Source: Alphaproteobacteria bacterium
GTDB taxonomy: Bacteria; Pseudomonadota; Alphaproteobacteria; UBA2966
DNA: 64,000 nucleotides
Direction: 5' to 3'
Assembly (NCBI GenBank): GCA_018650465.1
Contig: JABIFY010000118.1
Coordinates: 1-64,000, forward strand
Positions 25,599 to 34,546 of this stretch are shown in pieces. The notes beneath the pieces were generated by a model that had not been told where the DNA came from, did no database searches, and saw nothing but the letters and a program-made list of their open reading frames with translations. Positions within the stretch are counted from its first letter, which is position 1; each line of letters opens with the position of its first letter. Position numbers and translations under genes: made by a program.

Positions 25599-26402
25599 TT
25601 GAACACGCCCATCTGGCTGAGAATGGCCGCCTTCGTTTTCCTGACTTTTACCTTTTTGTCTGGTGCCGCATTGGCCGATGATACAAGGGCCGGTGAAATA
25701 GGGGCCGATGGTATCCGGTTCGCGACCATGAAGCTTGTGCCCTACGGCTATAAGAACAGCGCGGGTGAAAATGTCGGTTATCTTTATGACGTTTCCAACG
25801 CGATCATGAAAGAAGCTGGTTTCAAGGAGCGCAATGAATTGTTGCCGGTTAAGCGCCTGCATCAGCAACTGGTGAAAGGCGGCGCGGATTGTACACTGGT
25901 CGCCCGAATTCCTGTTACAGAAGTTTACCAGTTGATCACGCCATTGGGGCCTTCAATTTCATTGGTCTTCCTGCCACGTTCAGGGATCGTATTGGATACA
26001 TATGAAGACCTTGTTGGTAAACGCATTGCCGTGGCCAAGGGGACTTTGGGTGCCCTTAAGGAATTTGCCGAAGATGATCGGATGAAGCGATATATGACCG
26101 GCGGTTATCGAGAAAATATGCTCATGCTGCGACGGGGGCGGGTTGAGGCTGTAATGGGGGCCTGGGGCAGTTTGATCTACAATCATCGCGAGCTGGGATA
26201 TGAACTAAAAGGCCTTGGCAAGCCCCTGATCATTCGCCAAACACCTTTATGGCTGGTTTGTTCAAATCACATGAAAGATGCCGGGAAGCTTGAACGTTTG
26301 CGACAGGCAACCAGGCGTCTGCGCGAAAATGGATCAATCAAAACAATCATTTCCAACTATATTGGCCGCACGCTGGAATCCGCATCCAACAGAACAGAAT
26401 AA
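25599..26402 (+). CDS. Periplasmic solute-binding protein, SBP_bac_3-like, orphan
   Basis: A 267-residue exported protein. From TTG 25599 it begins LNTPIWLRMAAFVFLTFTF, a signal peptide with cleavage after AALA. The mature part has FATMKLVPYGYKNSAGENVGYLYDVSNAIMKEAGF, then LVGKRIAVAKGTLGALKEF and LRENGSIKTIISNYIG, the pattern of family 3 binding domains. The ribosome site GGAAG fits TTG 25599 better than the upstream ORF start, which overlaps the divergent gene. No transport genes are adjacent. It lies 4 bases before the hydrolase, so co-transcription is likely. Confidence 0.68.
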   Translation: MNTPIWLRMAAFVFLTFTFLSGAALADDTRAGEIGADGIRFATMKLVPYGYKNSAGENVGYLYDVSNAIMKEAGFKERNELLPVKRLHQQLVKGGADCTLVARIPVTEVYQLITPLGPSISLVFLPRSGIVLDTYEDLVGKRIAVAKGTLGALKEFAEDDRMKRYMTGGYRENMLMLRRGRVEAVMGAWGSLIYNHRELGYELKGLGKPLIIRQTPLWLVCSNHMKDAGKLERLRQATRRLRENGSIKTIISNYIGRTLESASNRTE

Positions 26403-26406
26403 ATCT

Positions 26407-27327
26407 ATGTATGAACATCAGTCGGTCCTTTCACCTACAGGCGCACAGCTCTCCTTGTGGACCTGTCCGGTGAGTGGCACAGCAAAAGGTGTCGTGCAAA
26501 TTTGTCATGGCCTGGGCGAGCATGCTGAACGATATGCCCGTTTCGCCGAGGCTTTGTCGGTGGCAGGTTATGCGGTTTATGCGGAAGATCACCGGGGGCA
26601 TGGCAAGACGACGGCACCTGATGCACCTGCCGGGTTTTTTGCCAGGGCTGAAGGCTGGAACCAGGTCCTGGCGGACAAGGCATTTATCAATCAATATATT
26701 CATGAGCAACACCCGGATCTGCCGGTCATTTTATTTGGTCACTCGCTGGGCGGAACTCTTGCTTTTTCCTATGCACTGCGCTGGCCGCAATCGATCAATG
26801 CCGTTGCGGTCTGGAATGCCACAACAAACACCAACGCACTCCATACCGTACTCAACGGGGTTTTAGCCATCGAAAAACTGTTTCGCGGCAGGCAAGCGAC
26901 CAGTATTGTTAATGCCTTGACCTTTGCTCAATGGGGCAAGGCAATTAAGCCACATCGTACTGATTTTGACTGGCTGTCTCAGGATGAAGCCGAGGTCGAC
27001 AAGTATATCGCTGACCCCCTGTGTGGCTGGCCGGCACAAGTTGCCCTGTGGCAGGATATTTCGGACGGTATGGCAGATTGTGCAGACAACACCAAGTTGT
27101 CAGCCTTACCCAAAAAACTGCCATTTAACCTTGTGGGGGGAGATCAGGACCCGGCGACCGAAGGTGGCAAGGCGGTGCTGGACCTGGACCATCGTCTGAA
27201 AGCAAATGGCTTTGAAAATGTCACAACAAAAGTCATGGCAAACACGCGCCACGAAACTTTGAACGAACTTGACCGGGACCAGACGACAAAAGATTTCATC
27301 GCCTGGCTGGATCAGATTGGTCAGTAA
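26407..27327 (+). CDS. Alpha/beta hydrolase, monoacylglycerol-lipase type
   Basis: A 306-residue serine hydrolase (COG2267-like). Motifs: ICHGLGEHAERYARFAEAL (oxyanion region), YAEDHRGHGKT, the nucleophile elbow FGHSLGGTLAF, the acid in GGDQDP and the His in NTRHETLNE. Such enzymes hydrolyse monoacylglycerols or lysophospholipids. ATG 26407 starts 4 bases after the previous stop. The ORF-track start at 26278 would overlap the binding protein and is not used. Confidence 0.83.
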   Translation: MYEHQSVLSPTGAQLSLWTCPVSGTAKGVVQICHGLGEHAERYARFAEALSVAGYAVYAEDHRGHGKTTAPDAPAGFFARAEGWNQVLADKAFINQYIHEQHPDLPVILFGHSLGGTLAFSYALRWPQSINAVAVWNATTNTNALHTVLNGVLAIEKLFRGRQATSIVNALTFAQWGKAIKPHRTDFDWLSQDEAEVDKYIADPLCGWPAQVALWQDISDGMADCADNTKLSALPKKLPFNLVGGDQDPATEGGKAVLDLDHRLKANGFENVTTKVMANTRHETLNELDRDQTTKDFIAWLDQIGQ

Positions 27328-27338
27328 AAAATAGTTGT

Positions 27339-28607
27339 TCAGGCTGCCTGAGTTTGTTGGCTGCCAGATGTGTCCGGATGTTTGTAGATGATGCCATCTT
27401 TCATGATCATGCGCAGATTGTCTTTGTTCTGCAGGATGGTGACATCTTTTGAAGGATCACCTTTCACCAGCAGTAAATCGGCGAGGAAACCTTCTTTGAC
27501 TTGACCCAACTCGTCACCCATACCCATGATTTCGCCACCCAGCTTTGTTGCTGACAAAATGGCATCCATGGGTGACATACCAACAAGATTGACAAAATGT
27601 TCGATGTCGCGAGCATCTTTCCCGTTTGGATTCCAGATCAAACCATAGTCGCCACCTGGCAAAACCCGAACACCGCGTTTGTGCAGCTCTGCCATGTTTT
27701 CTGCACCTGTTTCCAACTCATATTTAAATCCGGCAGCAATAGCGTCCTCATGTGAAATGCCATGTTCGCCGGCTTCGTAGACAGCGGCATAAGTTACGCC
27801 AAGTGTCGGCCCGACGAATATTTCGTCTTTTTGCGCTTCCAGCATATCCATGGCTTCTTCGTCGATCAGGGTAGCGTGATAGATGATTTTGGCACCATGA
27901 CGCAGGGACATTTTGACGGATTCCGCACTGCGGGCATGGGACGCAAAACGAAGCCCAAATCCATGTGCTACTTGCGCCACGGCGGCAACTTCTTCTTCAG
28001 TCATGACCGTATGTTGGGCCTTGGCCCAAGGCATGGCATTGTCACCTGACGGATTGATTTTCAGTGTGTCGACGCCATCGCGAACGCACTCGCGTGCCGC
28101 TTTGCGAAATTCATCAGCGCCGTCGCAGACCAGGCCAAAAGTCTCGCGGTACATATGACGCATGGCGACATCGCCCAGGTTACCAGTCACGGTGAGCTCA
28201 GGGCTGGCACACAACATACGCGGGCCGACCATCATGCCATCGTTGATAAAGTTGCGGACTGCGATTTCAACGCGTGGCTTGGCGGATGCTGCACCAAACA
28301 AGCTGGTGAAACCGGCATCGAACAACACCCGGGCGAAATGGGCCGTCAGAAGTGTATGCTCTTCTGGTGGCGTGTCACCGATATCTTCAAACACATTGAT
28401 GTCCGTAAAACTGGCATGGGCATGGGCTTCGACAAGTCCTGGCATCAAGATGCAGCCTTGACCATCAATGATCGTCTGCCCCTCTCGCGCCAATGGCGTC
28501 GGGCTGATCTTGTGAATACGGTTGCCCTGAATTTCAACTTCAGCTGCAAATGGTTCAGCGCCGCTGCAATCCAGGACGTTGATATTAGTGAGAATGGTAT
28601 TGGTCAT
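27339..28607 (-). CDS. Amidohydrolase (imidazolonepropionase/prolidase-like)
   Basis: A 422-residue metal-dependent hydrolase with the TIM-barrel ligands GLVEAHAHASF, TLKINPSG (lysine), RFASHARS, IIYHATLID and GGDYGL. The small N-terminal beta domain and the C-terminal GFLADLLLVKGDP close the barrel. Members of this clade cleave cyclic amides or acyl-dipeptides. The ATG overlaps the end of the histidine-kinase gene by 4 bases, so they are coupled. Confidence 0.8.
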   Translation of the reverse strand: MTNTILTNINVLDCSGAEPFAAEVEIQGNRIHKISPTPLAREGQTIIDGQGCILMPGLVEAHAHASFTDINVFEDIGDTPPEEHTLLTAHFARVLFDAGFTSLFGAASAKPRVEIAVRNFINDGMMVGPRMLCASPELTVTGNLGDVAMRHMYRETFGLVCDGADEFRKAARECVRDGVDTLKINPSGDNAMPWAKAQHTVMTEEEVAAVAQVAHGFGLRFASHARSAESVKMSLRHGAKIIYHATLIDEEAMDMLEAQKDEIFVGPTLGVTYAAVYEAGEHGISHEDAIAAGFKYELETGAENMAELHKRGVRVLPGGDYGLIWNPNGKDARDIEHFVNLVGMSPMDAILSATKLGGEIMGMGDELGQVKEGFLADLLLVKGDPSKDVTILQNKDNLRMIMKDGIIYKHPDTSGSQQTQAA

Positions 28608-30181
28608 TGGTTTTTTCCTGTCGTGTTCGCCGGGGGAATGGATGTGTTTTCGGGCAGGTGGGGAAGGTGGAGGCGAACCGTCGTGCCAACACCCGGATTA
28701 CTTTGAATTTCGAGCTTGCCGCCGTGAAGCTCGACGAGTGAATTTGTAATGGTCAATCCCAGGCCCGTTCCTTCTTGCGCCAGATAGGGATCACCTTCGG
28801 CACGCGTGAAGGGCTCAAGCGCGCGTGGCATGAATTCTGCCGGTATGCCAGGCCCTGTGTCCTGAACTTCGATCAAATGATTTTCTTCTGAAAAACCCGC
28901 CTTCAATATTACCTTGCCGTTTTCTGGCGTGAATTTAATGGCGTTAGACAGCAAGTTCAAAAGCATCTGTTTCACAGCACGTTTATCGACAAACATTCGC
29001 GGAATGCCATCCTGTATCTGAACACTGAAGTGTATGGATTTTCTTTTGGCACCATTCTTGATGATCGGATTGCAGCTGTTCAGGATATCGACGAAGAAGA
29101 GGTATTCCCGATTCAGGGATTGTTCGCCGGCTTCGATAGATGACAAATCGAGAATGTCATCGATCAAATTCAACAAATGCTCACTACTGGAATGAATATC
29201 TCCGGCATATTCCAGATATTTGTGGTTGCCGAGTTCTCCGAAAAACTGGCCCGAGAGCATTTCTGAAAAGCCGATAATGGCGTTCAGTGGCGTGCGCAAT
29301 TCGTGGCTCATGGTGGCGAGGAATTCTGATTTGGCCTGGTTTGCCTGCTCCGCTTCAATCAGTGCCTTTCGCAGGTTTTCTTCCATGAGATAATGATCAC
29401 TAATATCGATAATGGTATTTTGCACAAAAGGCTGGCCGTCCCACTCCACCATCTGGGCCGATAAACGCAGCCAAATACTGCTTCCGTCTTTTCTCAGGCC
29501 TTCGTATTCATAGATATTCGGAGCCTTCTCGCCCTTCAGGCGTTGTTCCCGATATTGCTTGAGACGTTTGTGTTCCTTTGGTGCAACCAGAACACCGAGA
29601 GAGGGCAGTGCCAGCATTTCCTCTTTTGTCTCGAACCCGTAAATCCTGACTGCAGCTTCGTTGATGAAAAGCGGGGTCCAGTCTGGCGAAATGACAAGAA
29701 TAGCCTCCAGCATGCCATCTGCGAGAGCCAGAAAGCGTTTATCAGATTCCAGTGCCGCCTGTTGAACATTTGCGACCGCGCGTCTGTCTCTGGCCGTTTG
29801 CGACAGGTTTTTTAAAATACCGCCAAGTAATGCTAGCCAGCTATCGTCCCCATTTCTGATCAGATAATTCTGAACCCCGAAAGACAGAGCCTCTGCCGCG
29901 ACGGCCTCATACCCTTTGTTGACGATCAACAGGACAGGCAGGTTCTTGTCTTGATCCAGCAGCGTGCGGGCAATCTCACATCCGTTTGTACCCATCAGAT
30001 GATGGTCGATGACAACAGCTTCGCATTGTTGTCCACGTCCACGCTCCAACAGGTCAGATGCGTCCTGTATATAGTCGACGCTAAATCCTTCGGACGCGAT
30101 GATACCTGTAACTGATTCGATAAAGTCAGGGTCTTGCGACAGGAACAATATCTTGTTTTGGATTTCAGTAGTGACTTCCAT
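28604..30181 (-). CDS. Receiver-PAS-histidine kinase sensor
   Basis: A 525-residue soluble hybrid kinase. It has an N-terminal receiver-like domain (residues about 10-125) with the phospho-acceptor candidate in VVIDHHLMG, but only one acidic residue before it (SQDPDF) and Arg in YLIRNG where Lys is usual, so it may be weakened. Then come a PAS domain with PAC (about 150-270; LRKDGSSIWLRLSAQ), HisKA (EFLATMSHELRTPLNAIIGF) and HATPase (NLLSNAIKFTP, DTGPGIP, GTGLGLTI). There are no membrane helices, so the signal is cytoplasmic. No dedicated output regulator is adjacent. Confidence 0.85.
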   Translation of the reverse strand: MEVTTEIQNKILFLSQDPDFIESVTGIIASEGFSVDYIQDASDLLERGRGQQCEAVVIDHHLMGTNGCEIARTLLDQDKNLPVLLIVNKGYEAVAAEALSFGVQNYLIRNGDDSWLALLGGILKNLSQTARDRRAVANVQQAALESDKRFLALADGMLEAILVISPDWTPLFINEAAVRIYGFETKEEMLALPSLGVLVAPKEHKRLKQYREQRLKGEKAPNIYEYEGLRKDGSSIWLRLSAQMVEWDGQPFVQNTIIDISDHYLMEENLRKALIEAEQANQAKSEFLATMSHELRTPLNAIIGFSEMLSGQFFGELGNHKYLEYAGDIHSSSEHLLNLIDDILDLSSIEAGEQSLNREYLFFVDILNSCNPIIKNGAKRKSIHFSVQIQDGIPRMFVDKRAVKQMLLNLLSNAIKFTPENGKVILKAGFSEENHLIEVQDTGPGIPAEFMPRALEPFTRAEGDPYLAQEGTGLGLTITNSLVELHGGKLEIQSNPGVGTTVRLHLPHLPENTSIPPANTTGKNQ

Positions 30182-30413
30182 GGCCGTTCTGCAGGCGACT
30201 GTCGTTGAGGTATATTAACTGAATTCGGGGGGGAACCGGAGAATGCATCAACTTCTGATTTAATGCAATAAATAATACTTATTAATGCACGTGATTTACT
30301 TTATCGAGCAGAATTTTGTCCTTAATCCTCCTGCCGTTCCAGGCTGGACTTGTGGTTGAACGACAATTCCGCCTAAATACCCGCTACTTATCAAGCGACA
30401 GGATTTTAATTAA

Positions 30414-30878
30414 ATGGACGAAATGGCAATTGCGCGCGCCTTCCACGTCGTATCTGTTATTGCCTGGATTGGTGGCGTGTATCTGGTGACCTTTGTCGTG
30501 CTTCCTGCGGTCCGCAACATGGACGAAGCCCTGGACCAGATCAGGAGCTTTGACGACATCGAAAGCCGTTTTGGTGGGCATGCCAAAGTCATGGTTCTGA
30601 CGGCTGGGGCAAGTGGCTTTTACATGCTGTATAAACTGGATGCCTGGGACCGTTATGCCAACCTGGATTTCTGGTGGCTTCATGCCATGACCCTGATTTG
30701 GGGTCTCTTTACACTTGTCCTGTTTATCCTCGAACCTTTGTTTCTCCACGCCTGGTTTGACAAGCGGGCTCAGGAAGCACCGGCAGAAACTTTTGCCATG
30801 GTGGCGCGGTTCCATCAATTTATTCTGATTATCAGTCTGATAACTGCTTTCGGGGCTGTTGCCGGGGCCCATGGATAA
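30414..30878 (+). CDS. Four-helix membrane protein, CopD-like
   Basis: A 154-residue inner-membrane protein with four helices. The first segment ARAFHVVSVIAWIGGVYLVTFVVLPAV resembles CopD/YncD-like small membrane proteins, with an early histidine and WIGG. Other helices include KVMVLTAGASGFYMLYKL and FWWLHAMTLIWGLFTLVLF. The family is not firmly recognised and function is unknown. It stands alone between the kinase and the beta-oxidation gene. Confidence 0.6.
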   Translation: MDEMAIARAFHVVSVIAWIGGVYLVTFVVLPAVRNMDEALDQIRSFDDIESRFGGHAKVMVLTAGASGFYMLYKLDAWDRYANLDFWWLHAMTLIWGLFTLVLFILEPLFLHAWFDKRAQEAPAETFAMVARFHQFILIISLITAFGAVAGAHG

Positions 30879-31040
30879 CGCTCATCTGCGATAATTTGAC
30901 ACACCTGTAAAAAAATTCTGCCAAATTGCTGTTTTTACTGTCTGTAAGCGGGTCTTGCCTGATATGACAGATACTGGCTGGTATTTTACGCCGTCCACAG
31001 CATTTGAAAGCCCCTGAAACCAGAGAGATTCAGTAAAACC

Positions 31041-33068
31041 ATGACGATCCGCGATATCAATTTTGACAATCCTGCGCTGTTGTCACCAACACGCGCCTTG
31101 CCCACCAGTGTTGCCATTATTGGTGCCGGAACGATCGGTCCAGATATTGGCTATTACCTGAAAAGCGCCTTGCCGGATCTGGAGCTTGTGCTGATTGACA
31201 TAAATGAAACAGCCCTGGAAAAGGCGCTGTCCCGGATCGAAAATTATGTTGAAAAAGGGCTGGCCCGCAAAAAACTCTCACCGGCCATTGCCGACAAGGT
31301 CAAGTCGAATATCGTGACCTCGACAGATTATCAGGCGTTGGCCCACTGTGACTGGGTACTGGAAGCAGCAACCGAGAATCTTGATCTCAAGAAAAAAATC
31401 TTCAGTGATGTTGAGGCCCTGGTGAGCGCGGATGCATTGATTACCTCCAACACCAGTTCTTTACCTGCCGAACGACTCTTTAGTCATTTGCAGCACCCGG
31501 CGCGTGCGACTGTTACCCATTTCTTTGCGCCGGCCTTCAAAAATCCGGCTGTGGAAGTTGTGGAATGGGCAAAATCTGACGAGGACGTCATCGACTATCT
31601 TCGCTGGTTTTTTTACCAAACCGGCAAGGTACCCCTGGTCACAGATGATGCTGTCTGTTTTATGCTGGACCGGGTTTTTGATAACTGGTGTAACGAAGCC
31701 GCCTTGTTGCTGGATGTGGCAACACCGGCAGAGATTGATAGTGTCACAACAGAATTCGTTCATGCCGGACCATTTTTTGTCCTGAACATGGCAAACGGTA
31801 ACCCCATCATTGTTGAAACCAACACGCTTCAGATGGAGGAGGAGGGCGAGCATTATCGCCCTGCCGATATTTTCAACACCATTGACGAACGCTGGGAAAC
31901 CATTCCACCAGGGGCGGGTATGGAGGTGGATGCCAATAAAGCCAAAACCATCCGCGACCGTATGCTGGGTATCCTGTTTTCCCAAACGGTCGATATTCTG
32001 GATCGCAATATCGGTGATGCCGCCGATCTTGACCTGGGTTGTGTTCTGGCCCTGGGCTTTAAAAAAGGCCCCATAGAATTAATGAAGGAAATGGGTGAAG
32101 CCGAAGTTCAGCGCATCATGGCTGAATTCGCCGCCTGGAAATCCGGTATGCCCCAGCCGCAAAATGCCATTGCCGGTTATTGGAATTATCTGCGTTACGT
32201 TTTGGTTAGTGAAGTTGACGATACTCTGGTCATCACGTTGCGTCGCCCGGAAGCGATGAATGCCTTGCACGATGATATGACCAATGAAATTCTGAATGTC
32301 ATCCAGGCCAATGAAGGGCGCGATGACATCAAAGGATTTGTTATTACCGGCTATGGCACCCAGGCTTTTTGTGCCGGTGCGGATATTGGACGTTTCCCCA
32401 CAATGCTGGGTGACAAGCAACAAAGCATCGAATATTCGCGCGACTGTTCAAAGTTGCTGGTGCACCTCGATCAGATGAATAAGCCCGTCGTCGCGGCCCT
32501 GAATGGCCTTGCGCTGGGTGGCGGTCTGGAACTTGCAACACGTTGCCATGCGCTGATTGGTGTCTCTTCCGCCTGGATGCAGTTGCCGGAAATCACACTT
32601 GGTATCGTCCCTGGCATTGGGGCCATGGTGATCCCTTATCGCCGTTGGCCTGAAGCCGCGGATACTTTTCATGGCATGTTGTTGAAGGCGGAAAAACTGA
32701 CAGCAACCCAAGCTGTTGAGATCGGCATGCTGCATAGCCTGGTCGAAGACCCCGCAAAGCTTATTCAATCTGCCGCCATTATTGTCAAAACCCTGGCGGC
32801 TGACGGATCGCACATCGCGAATTCTCCCGTGCAGATTTCAGCCATGCCGACGGATGTCACTCAAAGTGCAACGGGCCAGGTTCTCAGTCAGCAGATTGTC
32901 GGAATCATTTCCAAAGCGGTCGTCGATGCAGCGGCTGCCCCGTCATTGAATGAGGCCCTTGAAACCGGGTATGCGGCCTTTGGCGACAGCGCCTGTACAG
33001 CCGCTGCCAAAGAAGGCATCAGTGCATTTGGTGAACGTCGCAAGCCTGATTTCGCGACGACCGGTTAA
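31041..33068 (+). CDS. Fused 3-hydroxyacyl-CoA dehydrogenase/enoyl-CoA hydratase (FadN-type order)
   Basis: A 675-residue beta-oxidation enzyme. The N-terminal half is the dehydrogenase: VAIIGAGTIGPDIGYYL (NAD site), SNTSSLPAERL, THFFAPAFKNPAVEVVEW with catalytic His, and a C-domain with DDAVCFMLDRVF. The C-terminal part (from about residue 385) is a crotonase: TGYGTQAFCAGADIG (oxyanion) and NGLALGGGLELATRC plus LPEITLGIVPG with both catalytic Glu residues. This order is the reverse of FadB/FadJ and like FadN of Bacillus. The thioesterase follows 10 bases on, so an operon of 31041-34510 is likely. Confidence 0.87.
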   Translation: MTIRDINFDNPALLSPTRALPTSVAIIGAGTIGPDIGYYLKSALPDLELVLIDINETALEKALSRIENYVEKGLARKKLSPAIADKVKSNIVTSTDYQALAHCDWVLEAATENLDLKKKIFSDVEALVSADALITSNTSSLPAERLFSHLQHPARATVTHFFAPAFKNPAVEVVEWAKSDEDVIDYLRWFFYQTGKVPLVTDDAVCFMLDRVFDNWCNEAALLLDVATPAEIDSVTTEFVHAGPFFVLNMANGNPIIVETNTLQMEEEGEHYRPADIFNTIDERWETIPPGAGMEVDANKAKTIRDRMLGILFSQTVDILDRNIGDAADLDLGCVLALGFKKGPIELMKEMGEAEVQRIMAEFAAWKSGMPQPQNAIAGYWNYLRYVLVSEVDDTLVITLRRPEAMNALHDDMTNEILNVIQANEGRDDIKGFVITGYGTQAFCAGADIGRFPTMLGDKQQSIEYSRDCSKLLVHLDQMNKPVVAALNGLALGGGLELATRCHALIGVSSAWMQLPEITLGIVPGIGAMVIPYRRWPEAADTFHGMLLKAEKLTATQAVEIGMLHSLVEDPAKLIQSAAIIVKTLAADGSHIANSPVQISAMPTDVTQSATGQVLSQQIVGIISKAVVDAAAAPSLNEALETGYAAFGDSACTAAAKEGISAFGERRKPDFATTG

Positions 33069-33078
33069 GGGGAAAGAT

Positions 33079-33486
33079 TTGATCGAAGGCAATATTCCTG
33101 AAGGGTTTTTTGCAAACGAGCGCAATAGTCCGTTGACCGATCCATGGGAGCCGATTTATGTGCGTCGCACGGACGAGAGCCTTAATATCGGGTTATGGCT
33201 GCGTGAAGAACATTGCAACGCGCGTGGCTTTGCCCATGGTGGGTTGATCTCGGCCCTGGCCGACAACTCCATGGGTCATACATGCTTGACAGCTTATGAG
33301 ATGAAGACGTCGCTGGTGACAGTGAACCTCGCCATCGATTTTATTGGCATTGTCAAAATTGGCGCCTGGTTGGAATTTAATTCTGAAACAGTCAAAGCCG
33401 GCAAGAGCCTCGCCTTTGCGCAATGCATGGTCACAGCGGATGGCAAGTTATGCGCCCGCGGACATTCCACGTTCAAGGTCGTTTGA
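33079..33486 (+). CDS. PaaI-type hotdog thioesterase
   Basis: A 135-residue hotdog-fold protein. HGGLISALADNSMGHTCL is the family's catalytic helix region. It would hydrolyse an acyl- or aromatic-CoA. I use TTG 33079, preceded by AAGGGGA, because the longer frame from 32950 overlaps the previous gene with unrelated sequence. It lies between the beta-oxidation enzyme and a DUF2817 gene, with overlaps or 1-base gaps on both sides. Confidence 0.78.
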   Translation: MIEGNIPEGFFANERNSPLTDPWEPIYVRRTDESLNIGLWLREEHCNARGFAHGGLISALADNSMGHTCLTAYEMKTSLVTVNLAIDFIGIVKIGAWLEFNSETVKAGKSLAFAQCMVTADGKLCARGHSTFKVV

Positions 33487-33487
33487 G

Positions 33488-34510
33488 ATGTCCGCAAGGG
33501 ATCTGTTTTCAGATAACTATTTTGACGCCCGCCAACGTTTCCTGAAATCAGCGTCGCAGGCCGGGCTTGCCGTAGAGACATTTGAACATCCTGAAGTCAC
33601 CGACAACCAAGGCACTATAGCGACAGATGTTGCCCGCCTGGGGCCCAACAGTGCGAAGAATGTCTTGTTTGTGCTGTCCGGTGTGCATGGTACCGAGTTA
33701 ACCGCTGGGTCAGGCCTTCAGCTTGGCTTGATGGCGGAATATGCGGACCATATGCCTGCTGATACGGCAATCGTTTTAGTTCATGCGGTTAACGCAGTGG
33801 GCAGTTCGCGCTGTCGTCGGACAGATGAAGGTAACGTCGACCCCAATCGCAATGTGCGGGACTTTGGCAAACCCCTGCCGGTGAATGAAGCTTATGCATC
33901 ACTGCACCAAGCTATTTGTCCTGAGGAATGGACAGGAGCAGGGCGCCTGATTGCCGAGACGGAAATATCATCATGGATCAAAAAAAATGGTCAGGACGGT
34001 CTGACCAAGAATGTTCTGCGTGGCCAATATGATTTTCCCGACGGATTATTTTATGGTGGCAAGCAACGTGTCTGGTGCGTTGAAAATCTTTCGCGCATTG
34101 TCAAATCCCACGCCGACAATGCATCACGGGTCGCTGTACTTGATCTGCATACAGGTCTGGGCCCCAAGGGTTATGGCGAAGCTATGCGCATGCATGAAGT
34201 CGCACGCGACGGTGCCGACTGGGAATTGATTGGCGGCCTGGTCGTTGATCTGATTGACGAAGTTGTCACAGCCCCCAACGGCCTGAAAGTCTTGCTTGAG
34301 TTTGGCACCGTTGATTTTGACACTATTCTGGAAGCCCAACGCGCTGACAACTGGCTGATGCGCCAAGGTGATCCGGATACGGTCGAAGGACGCCAGATCA
34401 AGGCCAACATCAAGGCTGCCTTGTTTGTTGACGAAGCAGACTGGTGCCGAGACCTGCTTGATCAGACGCAGAAAATTACGGCGGATTTGCTAGCCGAGCT
34501 TGTTCAATAA
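33488..34510 (+). CDS. DUF2817 family protein (M14 carboxypeptidase-like)
   Basis: A 340-residue protein of the DUF2817 group related to zinc carboxypeptidases: LFVLSGVHGTELTAG carries the first zinc ligands H-x2-E, and VLDLHTGLGPKG the later His, with a final GTVDFDTIL. The family's substrate is unknown. ATG 33488 begins 1 base after the previous stop. Its place in a beta-oxidation operon suggests an amide- or peptide-conjugate cleavage role (weak inference). Confidence 0.78.
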   Translation: MSARDLFSDNYFDARQRFLKSASQAGLAVETFEHPEVTDNQGTIATDVARLGPNSAKNVLFVLSGVHGTELTAGSGLQLGLMAEYADHMPADTAIVLVHAVNAVGSSRCRRTDEGNVDPNRNVRDFGKPLPVNEAYASLHQAICPEEWTGAGRLIAETEISSWIKKNGQDGLTKNVLRGQYDFPDGLFYGGKQRVWCVENLSRIVKSHADNASRVAVLDLHTGLGPKGYGEAMRMHEVARDGADWELIGGLVVDLIDEVVTAPNGLKVLLEFGTVDFDTILEAQRADNWLMRQGDPDTVEGRQIKANIKAALFVDEADWCRDLLDQTQKITADLLAELVQ

Positions 34511-34546
34511 TCGGGCTCGCTCAATAAGTTGAGCTGGTTCAATAAT

